NCBI GenBank assembly: GCA_907165065.1
Contig: OU015524.1
Span: 42,925,295 to 42,989,294, forward strand
From: Caprimulgus europaeus
Lineage: Eukaryota; Chordata; Aves; Caprimulgiformes; Caprimulgidae
Reading direction: 5' to 3'
DNA length: 64,000 nt
Below are positions 14,701 to 29,700 of the stretch, one piece after another (positions within the stretch are counted from its first letter, which is position 1; each line of letters starts with the position of its first letter). The position numbers and the translations under genes are program-made. The notes beneath the pieces were generated by a model. The model did no database searches. It was not told the origin of the DNA and saw only the letters and a program-made list of their open reading frames with translations.

Positions 14701-17700
14701 TTAGTCAGTAGAAGTCCAGGTCCAAAAATTAAGAAGATAAATGGGACTGTTGAAAGTTCCTATTTTCACTTGGGGAAGAGTATTTAAGTGATTATTTCCT
14801 CTTGAAATTCAGTGGCATTTGTGTCTAATTGTGTGTCTAATTCCTTGAAATACTCTTAACATACCACGTTCAATCTATTGCTGCTCAGATGCGTGGAGTG
14901 CATTGTTTATTGTTACCTAATTTATAGTTCCTCTATTTATGATTTTTTTTTTTTCCAATTGTCAGAGAAAATGGCAAAAGATGGGAATAAAATTTGCCAT
15001 TGAAACAGCTAGTTTCTGTAATTTATCTTGAAACATGGCATTTTATCTTTGGAAAGTAGGCAGACTATGAAGTGTATTTGTTGGATGAGCTGTCAAAGGT
15101 TGTCTGCACTAAAATCAGAAAAAAAACCAAAGGAGCAACTTGAAAACACACACCAGATGAATACACGAAAGGACTGTGCTCCTTTTTGTTCATTACAAAA
15201 ATTAAGTTCTACTAATTAAATGAACAAATCAAGCTATTAAGAATCACATTCTGAATCTACTGTTAGTGGCTGGAAGATGCATTATCTTTGGTCTTGCTCT
15301 TTAGGGAGATTTTTGTGGCTTCTCTATTTTTTAACTCGGCAGTCCTTTGCACAAGTAACAAGGAATACAGGTGCTATTGCCATGTCCAAGTCCTCCATAT
15401 CACCTGCAAGTCTCCTTCTTCCTGTTGCAAAAAGTATTCTCTTTGCTTGATTCATGTGCACTACAAGCATTTTTCTTCTGGGCCTTATCTGAGTACTGTT
15501 ATTTGGATACAATAATCATGGCTAAATATGGTCTCTTTTGTCAGATGGTTCTGCTGATATTAACCGGAATCCTTGTTACACCGGTACACACAACTGTGAC
15601 AGCAATGCCATGTGTCGTCCAGGAACAGGAAATCGTTTCTTCTGCGAATGCTCGGTTGGCTTCCGTGGAGATGGAAATGTTTGTTATGGTATCAGCAAAC
15701 TTGCATTACAATATGACAGCTAATGTAGCTTTTGGTTTGCTTGGAATGGTTTGATCCTCAGAACTAGCCATTCCAACAAAATGACCTGTCCTGAGAGAGT
15801 GGTTTTAGGAAAGACCTTTTAGAAGTATGCTGGGGGAGCTGATGCTTCTTAGTAATTAAAGTAAGTGAGTTTGACTGTCTTGAAGAGTCAAACTTTGGTA
15901 TGTTTTTCTAGCTTACAAAGCATCTCTCTTACCTAGTTTGTCTTTTTGTAAAACTTGTGGGAACTTAGTTGTGAGAAATTTACTGTTCTGCAAGTTCTGG
16001 TTAAAATGAGTCAACTAGGTTAAAAGTTCTTGAGAAAAATGAGGAATGGTGTGTGCACATGCATACAGAGCACAGATATTTGGAACCCACTGAAGTAATC
16101 TTTTCCAAGAACTGATTTGAAAATCCTTTCTGTTCAAGGAGACTTATTTCTCAGCTGTGTACAGCTCTATATTCTTAATGTACTTGTGTTTTGTTTTATA
16201 ATCAAATCACAGTACAAATACTTGTTTTCAAGAGGTGAAAGTGTGTATTAATGAAATATGCATCATCCCTGTTAGTTAACTGAGTTGTTTTTTTAATTAA
16301 AAAAAAACCAAAACAAAACACAACCCTCCCCCCAACTCCAACCATTAAATCAATTTACAAATGAAAACAGCAGCATCACACTGTCCCTCCAAGTCCTCTT
16401 TGGTGCTACAAGTTGAGTGGCAGTGGATCAGAGATCATAGAATACCAGCTTGGAAGGGACCTCAAGGATCATCTGGTCCAACCTTTCTTGGCAAAATGGT
16501 GGTCTAGACAAGATGGCCCAGGGCCCTGTTCAGCCAAATGTATATAGATAATGAAAGGGGAAGTCCTTCCTAAAGTTTATGCTCCTGCAGTAGTCATTGC
16601 TGCTTCTGATCACCTTGTAGTTTGCATTTTCTTTCTCAGTGGCTTCTCTTCCCACTCTGATTTAGTCTACCCTTATTACTCCATTATAGAACCCCTTATG
16701 GTTTTTGGGTTGGTGGGTTTTTTGGTGCAGATTAGCTGAGGACATAGTTACCTGAACACTTATTTTCAGGTTACTGATATCTCTTAAGAGGTATGGTCTC
16801 TCCAAGATGTAGTTTAAATACACCAGCCTGATATTATCCAGCACTTGAACAGTTTCTGGTTTTCTGGCATCAATATTAAATGTATCTTTGTAATCTGTAA
16901 TCCTTATAATATTCTAGATGTTGATGAATGTTCAGAGCAACCAGCTCTATGTGGCAGCAATGCAGTGTGCAATAACCAGCCGGGAACCTACCACTGTGAG
17001 TGTGTTGAAGGATACCAGTTTGCAGCAGATGGGCAGACTTGTGTTGGTGAGTTTCACATTTCTTAAAAGCACTGCCCATCAGCTTTTGGGCTGTGATTCA
17101 TCTCACAGAGACAGAAAACAGAGCTCCTAGGTTCTGCACTGACTTCTAATGTGAGTTGGATTTAGGAGTTCATGCTGCAGTTAGTGGTTACAATCCATTA
17201 GGTGAGTGATAGAAGGTGCCTGAACTACTTTGTTTTCAGCTCATAAAAATTCCCAATTCAGAATGTTTCCAAGAAGAAGGTGGAAATGATCATTGAATGC
17301 TTCTGCCCTTTCTGTACCACATTTAGCTGTAGATTTCACATGGAAGTAAAACTCAAATTTGTAGAAGAAGAAAAATGAAAGCAAGCTGGTATTAATTTGT
17401 TGTTATTTCCCAGCATCTTACTTTCAAGAGGAGGTAGCACTTTTTCTGCATTTTCTGTAGTGCTATGCTTTGGCTTTTTGGAATTTTGGGTTTTGTTTCT
17501 TTCTTATATCTAATCCAGAATTTGATTTAACAGATTAGATTTTAGTTACAGATTCATCCCTTGGACAAGGCAGTGCACAAGTCTAAACCAGTGTGTCTTG
17601 GCTATTGCAGGTTATTCTGAAGTAATAGTTAATCATACTAAAAAGGAATTGCAATTACAGATCACTGTTAAAGTCTTTGAGATTTAGAGAAAATCTAGCT

Positions 17701-20700
17701 CTTTTTTAATGGACCATTAAAACTTCAAATTCAGTAGCTGTCACTGAATAGTTATTTTTATTTAAGTTAAAAACTTTTTTTCTGGGAGAAGCCTGAGTTA
17801 ATTTGTACTTGCTGGACTAAGGTTGTCCTAACAAGGGATATTTTTTCCTGTTTGCTCTGTTTTTCACTAAAGCTGTAGAAATTCCATTTGGTAGCTGGCA
17901 GAATTACAATAACAACTGTGTGGGGTGTGTATTGAAAGTGAATTTTCCATGTAGAAATAAAAATGGAGAGCTTTACCCTTGACAACATTAAGCTGATTCT
18001 ATTGGGTGTTACTTATATTGCAAATATCAAAAGCTAAATTAAAAAAATCTAGAAATGGCAGATAGAAGCAGGGTAATGACTCTATGGCTAGAGCTGCAAC
18101 TGTCAGGATAGGATATAGATTATTTTTTTTTTTTTTAAAGTTAAAATTTTTGCCTTTGTTTGCAACCTGACAGTAATTCTGTGCTGACAACTTACACACA
18201 CTCTTCCAGTTCCTCTTTCTTTTGGAAATAACTGATAACAGCTGAGGATTATGTTAGCTTCTGTCATGACTGCTTTGTGGTAGAGGCTCAGTTACCCTTT
18301 GATCAGCTAATGCATTCAACTCTTTCCTCATTATAGCCAAGATTGTTCTTCAGCTGAGTCCTTTGTTGCAGAGCAGTTGGAAAAAGTAACTTCCACCAGG
18401 ACACTGGAAGGGATAGGGTGAGATGTGGAAGAACAGCTTTATGTTCTTACCACTGTGTCCACCACTGCCCTTTTGTCACTTGGACCTGAAAGGTTCTTCC
18501 CTCCAGCCATGACCTCACTGGCTTCACTGTATCCCTTTCCCATGAAGCTGATGTGTCACACTTGCTCACACAAGTGCTAAGTAATTCCTTGCCCAGCTTG
18601 AAACACTTCAGTTTGATCCCTTCCTTCAATCAAGACTGAAGAGAGGGAAAATAAACTCTAGTTTCCCAACAGATTGAAACTAAAAGTTATGATAATCTTG
18701 CTCCCCTTTCCACAGGGGAGGCTTTTATAACCCACAGACAACCTGAAGCCCAGAAAGGGCAACAGCTACCCTCTGTGCTTTTGCAGCTTGCTCTGGGGTA
18801 CCAGCTCTGACTGAGCTTTTCTGTAACCGCAGCTTTTTCATACCAGCTGTGAGACTCACGGGATAGCTTTAGAAGAGAGTTGTAAATAAATCCTGTTCTC
18901 CTATTTGGAGGCTGAGGAATAGGAGGATCTGGGAACTCCCTTGGAGCTCCAACTCCAAATCTTATGCATTTATAATGCAGTTCTGAATAGATTATTTTGT
19001 AATCTAAAACTTAATTCGTCAAACAGAATAGATATAAATAATTCTAACAATGGTGTAATCTCCAGAGAAATGGCAAAAATGACTGTTTTCAGATCTGTCT
19101 CTGATAGTAGATTTTTGTTATTTCCATGTCAATGCTGTGGTACTTTCCATCTGTGTACTGTGATGAAAGGAGCATTGTAGAGTCTCGACTTGGTCCCCTG
19201 TGAGCTCCTCATAAGAACTGTGTAAAGAAAGCCTCAGTGGGCTTTCTGTAACAGCAGCTGGAGGTCTGTTCCTAGATGTAAACTCATCTGTTTCTGGGAC
19301 GAAAATCTTTTGTAGTATTTTGCCTCTTCCCATTTTCCTTTCCTCTTCTCTGACACAACAGGTAAGCATAGGCAGGGCTCCAGTGACTGCCTGAAATAAT
19401 TTGTTGTAAAGCAGTGCGATGCCTTCAGAGTCCCTGCTGTCAATGAGAAAGTTATGAAAAGCTGCAGGACTGGTCCCAGCTTCCACAGTTGGTCAAAAAT
19501 CTCTCCAATAGTTGACAAATGTGTTTATCTTCCACTGAGTGAGTCACAGCTCCTATCTGTTGCCAAGTGATGACAGCCCTGGGTCAGTGCTAGGTTAGTG
19601 TAGCAGGATACCTAATAATTCCCAGCACAGTGAACTGTCCACTTAGCTGACATGTGAGGTACCTCTGTGAGATGCCTTACATTTCTTCATCCAGGACTCC
19701 TTTTTATAAACAAAACTGTCATGGATATTAGGATCTGTCACTGTGGTAGCCTTTCTGCCCTGTTCTATATTAACAAACATCTATGAAGTGCTGAGGACAA
19801 TTAGTTCCTTGTAAAACATTATTAAGAAAATTTAACACCAGTGGAAGGGAAGATCTTGGCAAAAAAAATCCCAAACCTCAAAACAAAAAAACTCAGTTAC
19901 CTTATTTTCTTCCTCTTCTGTATGGTTTCACAGCTGATCTTCTCTCCCTATAAACTTATTATGAGCTTCAGACTTTGCAGAGGAAAATTCTAATTTTTAT
20001 CTCCTCTCTTGTACATCTAACCTGCAGCTGTTGAACACGTCGTAAACCACTGCCAGACGGGGACACACAATTGTGACATTCCTCAGCGCGCTCAGTGTGT
20101 GTACACCGGAGGGTCTGCCTTCATCTGTGCGTGCCTCCCTGGCTTCTCCGGGGATGGGCGTGCCTGTGAGGGTGAGTAGCACCATTTGTTGTGGGGTTTT
20201 TATACTTTTTATTGCACAACTGGCTGGTCATGGCAATGTCCTATAGTCACTTGTCATTTAAAGTGGGAAATGTCATAGTTTAAGTGTCTCAGGCAGGCGT
20301 TGCATTAAGCTTTTGTCTTTTCCTCCCCTCACTTTTGAATTCAGTCCTCAATATTTGAGCTACAGAAGGTACAAGAGGAGGTAAATGCAAAATGTTGCAG
20401 TAGTTGCAGTTAGCAGACCAGATCTGCATCTGCTGGAACTGTTTGCAGTTTATATTACTAAGGTGATGACACCTGGTGCTAAGACTATGTAAAAAAGTTA
20501 TATTCTGTTTCATGTCAATTGGAGTGCAGCGGGGGAAGTAGCTTCACTTAACTACATGTTGGAAAACTTGCTGGCGAAGTCCTACTTCTCTTGCTGTGTT
20601 TAGTCTTTTCCTTGAGAAACACAGTCATGTATTTCTAAAATACTGTGCAAGTTAACAATGCTGGTTATGCATTGGAATAGCAGAGTGCAGGTATTTGCTG

Positions 20701-23700
20701 AGAGGCAGAACCTGAAATATATGTGTGGGTTTGGTTGGGTTTTTTTTTTTTTTTTGTCCTCCTTTGCATATCTATACAGGTGCTCTTCCAAAGGTTGATA
20801 ATTCTAATCAGATATCCCAAAATAGGAGCCTGAAAGTAATACAGCAGGTCTGCACTTTAGTTCATCAGTTCAATTTGTCCATAAGGAGGAACAGTTATCT
20901 GAGACTGATCTTCTCTTTTACAGATGTAGATGAATGTCAACAAGGCCACTGTCATCCAGATGCTTTCTGCTACAACACTCCTGGGTCCTTCAGCTGCCAG
21001 TGTAAGGCAGGTTATCGTGGGGATGGTTTCCGGTGTGTGTTAGGAGGTAAAATTTTATAGTTCTTAAAAGTTGGACCAGAAATATAATTTGGGAATTGGA
21101 GGATACATGTTAATTTGGTTCTTCTCTGGAACAGTTTGTGTTGTCTTATTGGGGTCTTTATTCTTTCTCAAGTCTTTCAAGTTTTTAACTTTACCAAGCT
21201 TGTGTCAAAATCTATATCTTGACTGTTAACACTTTTCCATGATAGCCTGTTCTGTGTTGTGTTTTATGTTTTGTTTGTTCTATCCTCAGCAGTTCTCAGC
21301 CCCAAGCTGATACTATCTTTTGAAGTTGCCTTATGTAAAGGTTTGACCACAGATTGATTTGGTTTGCGTACGCAGCACTCGCTTATCGTAAAATATCTGG
21401 AACTATATGTAAAGTAAATGCAATTTTACAAAATTACAGGAGAAGAGTAAAGGATGAGACCAGAGTACCTGCACTGTTGTCTTCAGTGGGACCTAGATGC
21501 CTGCATGCCACATATAGCCAACAAGAGTACAGACAAACTCCAGTTTCTAACTAGCACTTAATTGTTTCTGCATTTACCCAGCTTGTTCTCTAATTAGCAG
21601 AAAGTTCTTTACCCTTCCACCTTCTGTTCTTGCATTTTAGTTTAGGCTTTGAAGTATAGAAATCCTGATCTGAAAGGTATGCTCGAAAAAAAAAAAAAAA
21701 AAAGAAAGTAAGAAACAGTGAAGCGCAAAGTAGCATTGTTATGGCTAATTTAAAAATGTGGCAAACCTGTGGGACAGCATTCGTGAATGCTTATATCCAG
21801 GAAATAAAGCCTAACTTCTGTATATAGTCAAAACCAATTGTCCTGCTCCTAAGATTCTTGCTGTAGGGCATAAGACCCTGTACCTCTAAACAGACTGAAA
21901 CTCAAACTTTGTAGCCAAGAGTAAGGAGGACGTAGGGCCAAAGGAAAAGGAAGCAAGACGAAGCGTGGCAGATGAGGGAGGCTGTCTATAATTCAGCTTC
22001 TGCACCGTGGTCTTAACGATGTCCAAGGTATTTGATGATTCAAAATTGAGGGGTTTTTTTAATAGTGGATGTGCTGGCTTAAAAGTGCACATCTGCATGG
22101 CACAGTATTACTATCTGATGTGTTGCTGAAACTTAGTATTTTTCCTTTGCTGCTATTTTCACTAATTCTGAAATTCTGTCTTTTTTTGCACAATTGAGTA
22201 CTCATGTCTTTTAACAAAAAAGACAAAGGTTATAGGAAAGGCATAAAAAATTGCAGGGTTGTTTCTGGGTTTAGATCATATTTACATGACTCTTCATCAT
22301 GTGCCCAACAACACATTACATCAAATCACATAGTGCTTGTAGGCTTTTCCATCACAGGTAAATTGTAGGAGGTTTTGCAATGTTTAATTCTGAAGCTTTA
22401 GCTTTTGCCACTTTGTCAATCTTTCAATATTGTTTTTAACTAGCTTTTCATGCATGAATGCCCATATGTATTTTCACTTTAATGCCAGATGAGTGAGGAA
22501 TTACCTAATGTTTCTGACCTGTGTCAAAATATTTAGCTAACCACCCAGCAGATAAAACCAGGATTATTCCTCCTGGAATAGAAACTTGATGTGAACAACT
22601 TGAAGCGAAACTGAACCCTAAAGCTTCCAGTTCTTCAGAAAGAATTGTTGAGGCACAAATACTGCTTTCGTGGTTGGCACATCCCCTTTGTAGCTGAAAC
22701 AGGTGGTTTGGTAGACTGATACTTGAATTCAACCAATTAACTTTATTACTAGGACACAATTAATTTCTTCCAAGTATATGTGACAGCGTATTTAAGTACG
22801 TTGGGTTTTTTTTTGTTGTTGAGAACGCCTTCTTATATGCAGTGGTTAAAGTGTGTACTAAGCTGGTAAGCACAGCGTACTATTTTGTAGTAGCTTTATG
22901 TTATTTTTTGCTGCTTATCCTGCATACTTATTGACTTTTCATACCCAACACAATTGTATCTTGAATGGGCATCTTTCCATGTCATGGCTTTAGTGGTAAT
23001 AAGAAAATATTTTGGAGGGTTTTGTTGTATCTGCTGTTTTAGTGGGTGGGTATCTGCCAGGTTTTGTTAGTCTTCATATATGTCTCTCTGGGGTTTGTTT
23101 TGTTTTTTAACGATGTTTTGTACTACTGGTAGAAGATATGCTTTAGAAACACGTATCAATAGTCTCTGCTCTCGAAATGCTCTGAGCAGAACAAAATCTG
23201 TATAGATAAGAAGTCTTTTGCTGAATCCTGACTGAAGAAGGGAGTATCTGTAATGCTCTGTTAGTCCGCAGCAATGGCAGTGTTTACAACAAACTTAGCT
23301 ACTCCTCCCTTCTGAGAGAGTTACTAGAACAATAGCTGCCCTTGGGTTGTCATCTACTGCTAAAGCTTTAGTACTTTTAAAATGGGTATATCCAGCAGTT
23401 AATCATTGCCGGGAGGTAGAATCAAAATATACTTTCTGAACCATAGCAAAAAGCAGCTTAGTTTACTTTAGCACCCAATTTGTAAAGTAAGTTGCTTCAG
23501 AAAGGAGACTCCAGATAAGGCTCTATTGTATTAAGCTGTAATTAGAGACCCCTTCTTCCCCTTTTACCCACTAAGTTTTTGATTTAATTAGCCTGAATCA
23601 AGTCGCTGAAGTCTTTCCTGGTTGTTAATAGCATGGGAAGTTTCATTCATCCAGATACTCAGTTCTTTTTGCTGTACCCTTTTCTGATCCATGAGTGTGA

Positions 23701-26700
23701 TTGCTTGCTTGTTTGATGTCTTTCTTATTATATGAAAACTGGTGTTGAATCTCACCACTGCTGAACATCAACTCTTGAAACAAGTAGATTAACAAGTCAA
23801 ATGGATTTGAGTCACACACAAGAGAATGTGTATAGGAATGAAGCAGGAGGTTAATGAAAGAGTTAATAGTGCTGGAATGTCCCACTGCTCATAGCTATTA
23901 AGAAAGTCTGTACTTCATTATTTCCTCACGCTTCATTTTTCCATTTCAAAAAAACAGATGTCTGAGTCTTTCTACCCCTGCAGACCCCAGACACTGTTTA
24001 CTAAACAGAAACAAATCTAGATTCTTGGAATTAGGGGTCTGACTGTTAACAGCCATTTGCTGGTCCTCTGTATACAATCCGTTTCACATGAGAAATGTAC
24101 CAACACTGTAAGTGAAGGATTACAAAGGAAAATGAAGGGACAAAGGGAAGTGTGTTATTTTGTTTTGATTTTTTTTTTCCTCCTCTTTTTTTTTGGCAAT
24201 GTTTGAGAACAGCAATTAAAAGTGTCATTATAACTCCTTGTGTTATATGGGGAATGATGTGGTCCACATAGGAAATTAAAAAATAATCTTTGATTACATA
24301 CTGATGGTGGACACAGCTTTAAATCGCTTCTGTCTTTATCCTGTGAATGGAAACATGTTTAAGTAGTTCTATCGGATCTTTGAAAACTTTTGAATGCTGT
24401 CACAGAACTAATTGAATTTGGTTTACTGTATCAGACTGTAATCCCCTCTGCAAAACAGAAGGGAAGAAGTCCCATACATCTCTATTTCTCATCCTGTTTT
24501 CTCAGACTCTATCTTTTTTTGGCAAGTTTTCGGCAGTGCTGCTGCAAGAGCTTTCTTTTATGACCTAAAAAGACTTTGAATGCTTGTCTATGGCAGTAGG
24601 TTTTTCCCCCCTCCCATTCTGTTTGTTTCTTCACCTATGTGGGAAATGTATACACGTACATGTTTTTCACCTGACCCACTTTCAATATCCATGCTATTTC
24701 AATTTCGTTTTTTCAGGCTCCATGATACATTTCAGTGACTTTTAAATTCCACATCCCTGCTGGTAGTTTATGAAACAACTGAAAACCATATGTTTAAAAC
24801 ATTAAATACAAATTTATTTTTCTGAGGAAGTGTGTACATTTAGTTTGAGTTCAAGATGCACCATTCTACCTATCTAGTCTGACTTGTGTCTAATGTGTCC
24901 TTGGAGCCTAAGTTCTTCATCAGGCTTTTCATCTCTATTCTGCATTACAGCTTCACTCTTAGGAGCTCTTTGGTTCAATTTATCACTATCCTTTTGAACT
25001 GTGGTTATCAGAGCTGGACCCAGTATTTCTTAAATCATCTCCCCAGTCTCACATTGCTTCTCTAGACCTGTGTGATGTTCCCTGTGCAAATACTGAATTC
25101 TTATTTCTACCCCCTCACAATCCCCACAGCACTGAGCTGAGTACTGACACCTTATCTGCTCACAGTTACCTGCTGATAGCTGTGATCTGCCGATAGCTTT
25201 TTGGTTGTGGTTTCCAAGTTCAGTCTGTCTTTAGAGGCTGATCTGCACAGTGTATTCCAAGAAGTGGAACTTTCCATTTGACTATGCGAATCTACTTGTT
25301 GAATTTAATGAGCTTTGTTTACTTAGTGATGAGGTCCCATCCTTCTCGTGTGTTGTGGCCTATTTCTCTTCCACAAATGATGCAACCTACAGTTGTATAT
25401 CTTCCTAATGAAGGAATTAAATCTTTTAATAAATAAATTTAAAACCAAGACTAAAGTAATACAGGAACTTACTAGAAATACCACTGCTTCATGACATTTG
25501 CCCACTGACTCAGGTGACTTTTCAGTTTTTAATCATTTGTCAAATTAAGGTAGCCCACAGTATGGTGCTTTGTTTCGAAAATGTTACTGTCCTGTGGTCA
25601 TAAGTAGAGTGCCATAGTGAAACACAAAGCCATTAGGTCAGTGTTTTACCTTCATCAGGCAAGCATCAACTGCATCAAAAAGCAGTGAGAACAGGTTTTT
25701 TTTCTCAATTTTATAACAAACGCTAATCAGTAATGTTAAAACATAGATACTAAAAAAAATACTGAAACTTGGTCCTGCTGTTAATAAAAGACTGTTGCCA
25801 CTCTCGCTTTCCTGGATCACTGAAGATTAGCCAGGTCTTGCTCTCGCTGTTTGTTTAATCTCTGGCAGTATGCACTAACCCTAGTGTATACCATTTTTAT
25901 CATCATTGACATCATTTGGCTTGGCTTTCACAGAATCATAGAATAGTTGAGGTTGGAAGGGACCTCTGAAGGTCATCTAGTCCAACCCCCTGCTCAAGTG
26001 GGACTCCTAGAGCACATGAACCAGGATTTTGTCCAGATGGTTTTTTAATATCTCCAGGGAGGGAGATGCCACAACCTCTCTGGGCAGCCTGTTTCAGTGC
26101 TCTGTCACCCTCACAGTAAAGAAGTTCTTCCTTATATTCAGGTGGAACTTCCTATGCTGCAGTTTATGCCCATTGCCTCTCGTCCTATTGTTGGGTGCCA
26201 ATGAGAAGAGTCCGGCCCTGTCCTCTAGACACTCTCCCTTTAGATATTTATAAACATTCATCAGATCCTCTCTGAGTTGTCTTTTCTCCAGGCTGAACAG
26301 GCCCAGCCTTTCCTCATATGAAAAATGCTCCAGTCCTTTAACCATCGTAGTCGCCCTTCGCTGGACACGTTCCAGGAGTTCCATGTCCTTCCTGTACTGG
26401 GGAGCCCAGAACTGGACACAATACTCCAGGTGGGGCCTCACCAGGGCAGAGTAGAAGGGGAGAATCACCTCTCTTGACCTGCTGGCCACACTCTTCCTAA
26501 TACAACCCAGGACACCGTGAGCCTTTCTGGCCACAAGAGCACACTGCTGGCTCATATTTAACTCGTCCACCAGGACTCCCAGGTCCTTCTCTGCAGGGCT
26601 GATTTCCAGGAGGTCAGCCCCCAACCTGTATTGGTGCAGGGGTTATTCCTTCCCACATGCAGGACCCTGCACTTTCCCTTGTTGAACCTTATGAGGTGCC

Positions 26701-29700
26701 CCTCTGCCCATCTCTCCAGCCTGTCGAGGTCCCTCTGAACGGCAGCGCAGCCGTCTGGTGTATCCAACACTCCTCCCAGTTTAGTATCATCAGCAAATTT
26801 GCTGATGTTCCTTCATCTAAGTCACTGATGAATAGGTTGAACGGAAGAATGGTAAGAACCTCTGAGAATCAGGGCTACGATCGGGTGTGGTAGTCGATGT
26901 AACAGTACCGTTACACCAGGTGTGTGTTACTTGTTCTTAGCTCTACCTGTTACAGTTAATGGAATTTTTCATCATGCCAGTGAAGAGATCAGAGAACTCT
27001 CCTAATGTTGATGTATCTTCAAAAAGTCTTGACTGGATGAAATATTACTGTCTTTAAGTTAAAGGAAGAGCACTAAGAAACCTCATTTGGGCTGCTATAA
27101 GGAAAGTTACTAGACATAAGGTTTGAGTCTGGAAGCTGGATTACAGTCATCCTTGTGCTATCTAAATAGGTGCAAATTCTTGTTATATGTTTTGTCTAAC
27201 TTTTGCTGTTAGCTCATCAAGGCAGGGAATGTGCTTTCTTTACTGTGTCAATCTCATCTTTCAAATTCCATCATAGCTAGCCTCATTTCAGACAGTTAAT
27301 TAATGCAACTGAAAGCTTGCAAAACCAGAGCATCTTCTCTTAAGCACACTGAGTAAAATGTATGACTGTATAAGCAGACTGTTTATCCCAACCAGCTATC
27401 ATCTGTATCTAAGATTATTGCCTTCATTGCTGCATAGGCTACAACATCAGACTGGGATTCAACTCACTTTTCTTTAGGTGTCTCTAAACTGTAAGCATAG
27501 TAATCCTGCTCATGATTCAGAGATAAGGAGAGAAAAAATACAGTGTGGATTCCAAGTGCCTGGTTTGGACTGGCAAAACTAGTTTAGGGCCTTGTTTTGG
27601 TTTATAAATTTTAATAATGACTAAATTCATGTTAGTGAGTTGAAGTGAGTTTAATGTTGAGAGACAGATTAAAATGATAAAATTAGCACAGATGAAGGTG
27701 GCAACAGTTATTTATTTATTTTCAAGATGTTTCTTTAACATAGATTACTTATCACACTTGATACTGTTAAAAAAGGTTATCACAAAGATAAGAGACAAAA
27801 GTAGTAAAATACATAGTTATTCCTGAAAGTTAGTGGTAATAAGTTATTTGACATCTTTTTATGCAACTGAAAAGTCAGTATTGATGGGCTTTTTTTAGAA
27901 GGAACAAATCGTATTCTCTGCCTTCTAGAAACTGAGTACTAATTTTGAAAATTTGTTTGTTTGACTGGGCTCTTGACTTTAGGGGGCCTAATTGCATAAG
28001 CAGGCTATTTGTGAGATTGGTCTTGATCACTGCAATATAAGTATTCTTCAAAAGTTCACCATTCCTGTATAAAAACTGCAGGTGTAAATGTGAACATTGT
28101 CTTGAAATTAGAGAAGACATTGGTATTTCAAGTTACTGATAAAACTGATATATTTTGTGTAGGACAGCTGGGTCCTATTTAGGAGTGTATACACACTCCA
28201 TTATATAATTAATATTTTCTTGTTTTCATGAAGTTGTTCTAGTCTATTGATTTAAAAAATTGTAAGCTGTTGGGTATTCTCTAATTCTGTGAGTTTCAGA
28301 CGGGAAGGAAAAACAACCAGCTTCTACATTTGTTTTTATATCTCACTGAGGGGGAACTAATAGTATCTCTCAAAGATGACATAAATGCAATGAAGATTTT
28401 GTTCTGTAATGAACAAAACCAGGGTGGGTCAGTTTACCAATACTTTGTATTCCACCTTCTTTCTCTTGTGGGTGATGCATATAATTAGAGCTTATTTTAA
28501 AAAAAAAGAAGTGTAAAAACTGTTCAGTTACTGAATCAACACTTCTTTTACTCGCATACTGCATTGTGCATTGAATACAGGCAAACAAAATTTGAGATAG
28601 ATAATTAAGGCTTTGCTTCAGGATCTGATTTTGTAGGTTGATTCAAGGCTCTCCACCACCCACGTTATAGCTGATGCCAAATATTTCAGTTGTTTAGTGA
28701 GCTGTTCTCCAGACATTTATATTTCTCTAATTGTGTCCAGGTGCATGAAACTTGTCCAAAGCTTTGCTTGCATAACTAGTTTAAATAATAATAAAAACCC
28801 TCCCCTTTTTGTATTTGTGTGATTTTTCACCACAGTAGTCTGTGGGCACATGGGATTAACTTTTTGCTCAGCTGGGCTGGGTCTAGTCTGAGCCGCACAT
28901 AGCTAATGCTGTCTACCAGGCAATGTAAAAACAGGGAGGGAATAAATGGAAGTGTAATGTTAAAGCCTCTTCAGCAGGCAGTTTATGGTAAGTATTTCTA
29001 ACTGTTTATAGAAAACATTGACAGGAAAAAGATACTCGCCCATAATTAGAGCTCATTCTTTCTCAATGAACAGAACCCTTCAGGGGTCTCATGTGTAAGG
29101 TAAAAGTAAGCCAAATTTCTTTGTCTAGAGAAGGAAAAAGATTATTTCTATTATATTTGTTTGATTTTATTAAGTTGTTTGGCAAGTGGAAGGATATATT
29201 GATCCAGATGACATTCCCTATTGCATGACAGATAATAACATAAGATGATGTATATTTAGTCCAGATTGTTTTGTAAAAAATGAAACCAAACTGAATCCCT
29301 GAATCTCCTGATAATCTGGAAAGTTAGTTGTTCTGCTGTAACTTCTGCAGTAATACATACGTTTTGTGGTGTAGCCATTGAGCATCATATGTTTCTCTGC
29401 ATAGGTAGTAGTATTCCCGTTTTCTGTATAGCCTTACTTATGTGCTTTACCAGGGGACAATCTGTCCCTGCAATTCCTTTCTTAGGTCCAAAAGTATCAA
29501 ATGAGTGCTCAAACTTGATAACAGAACTCTAAAACTCTAATACACATCAAAGCAATGGGTTGTTTCGCTTCCTTGGTTCTGTAGAGAGCTCAGCATCTAC
29601 CTCATGCTGTGGTTTTCTCTTGTGGCTCTGAAGGGAAACTTAAGTTTTAGCATTACAAAAAAAGCTTTATTCACAGTATGGCCTGGCTAATTAGTCACAT

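Noticed and set aside
19118-19486. 122-codon - strand ORF in intron 10
   Set aside because: No recognisable similarity; overlaps another open frame on the same strand and looks like chance.
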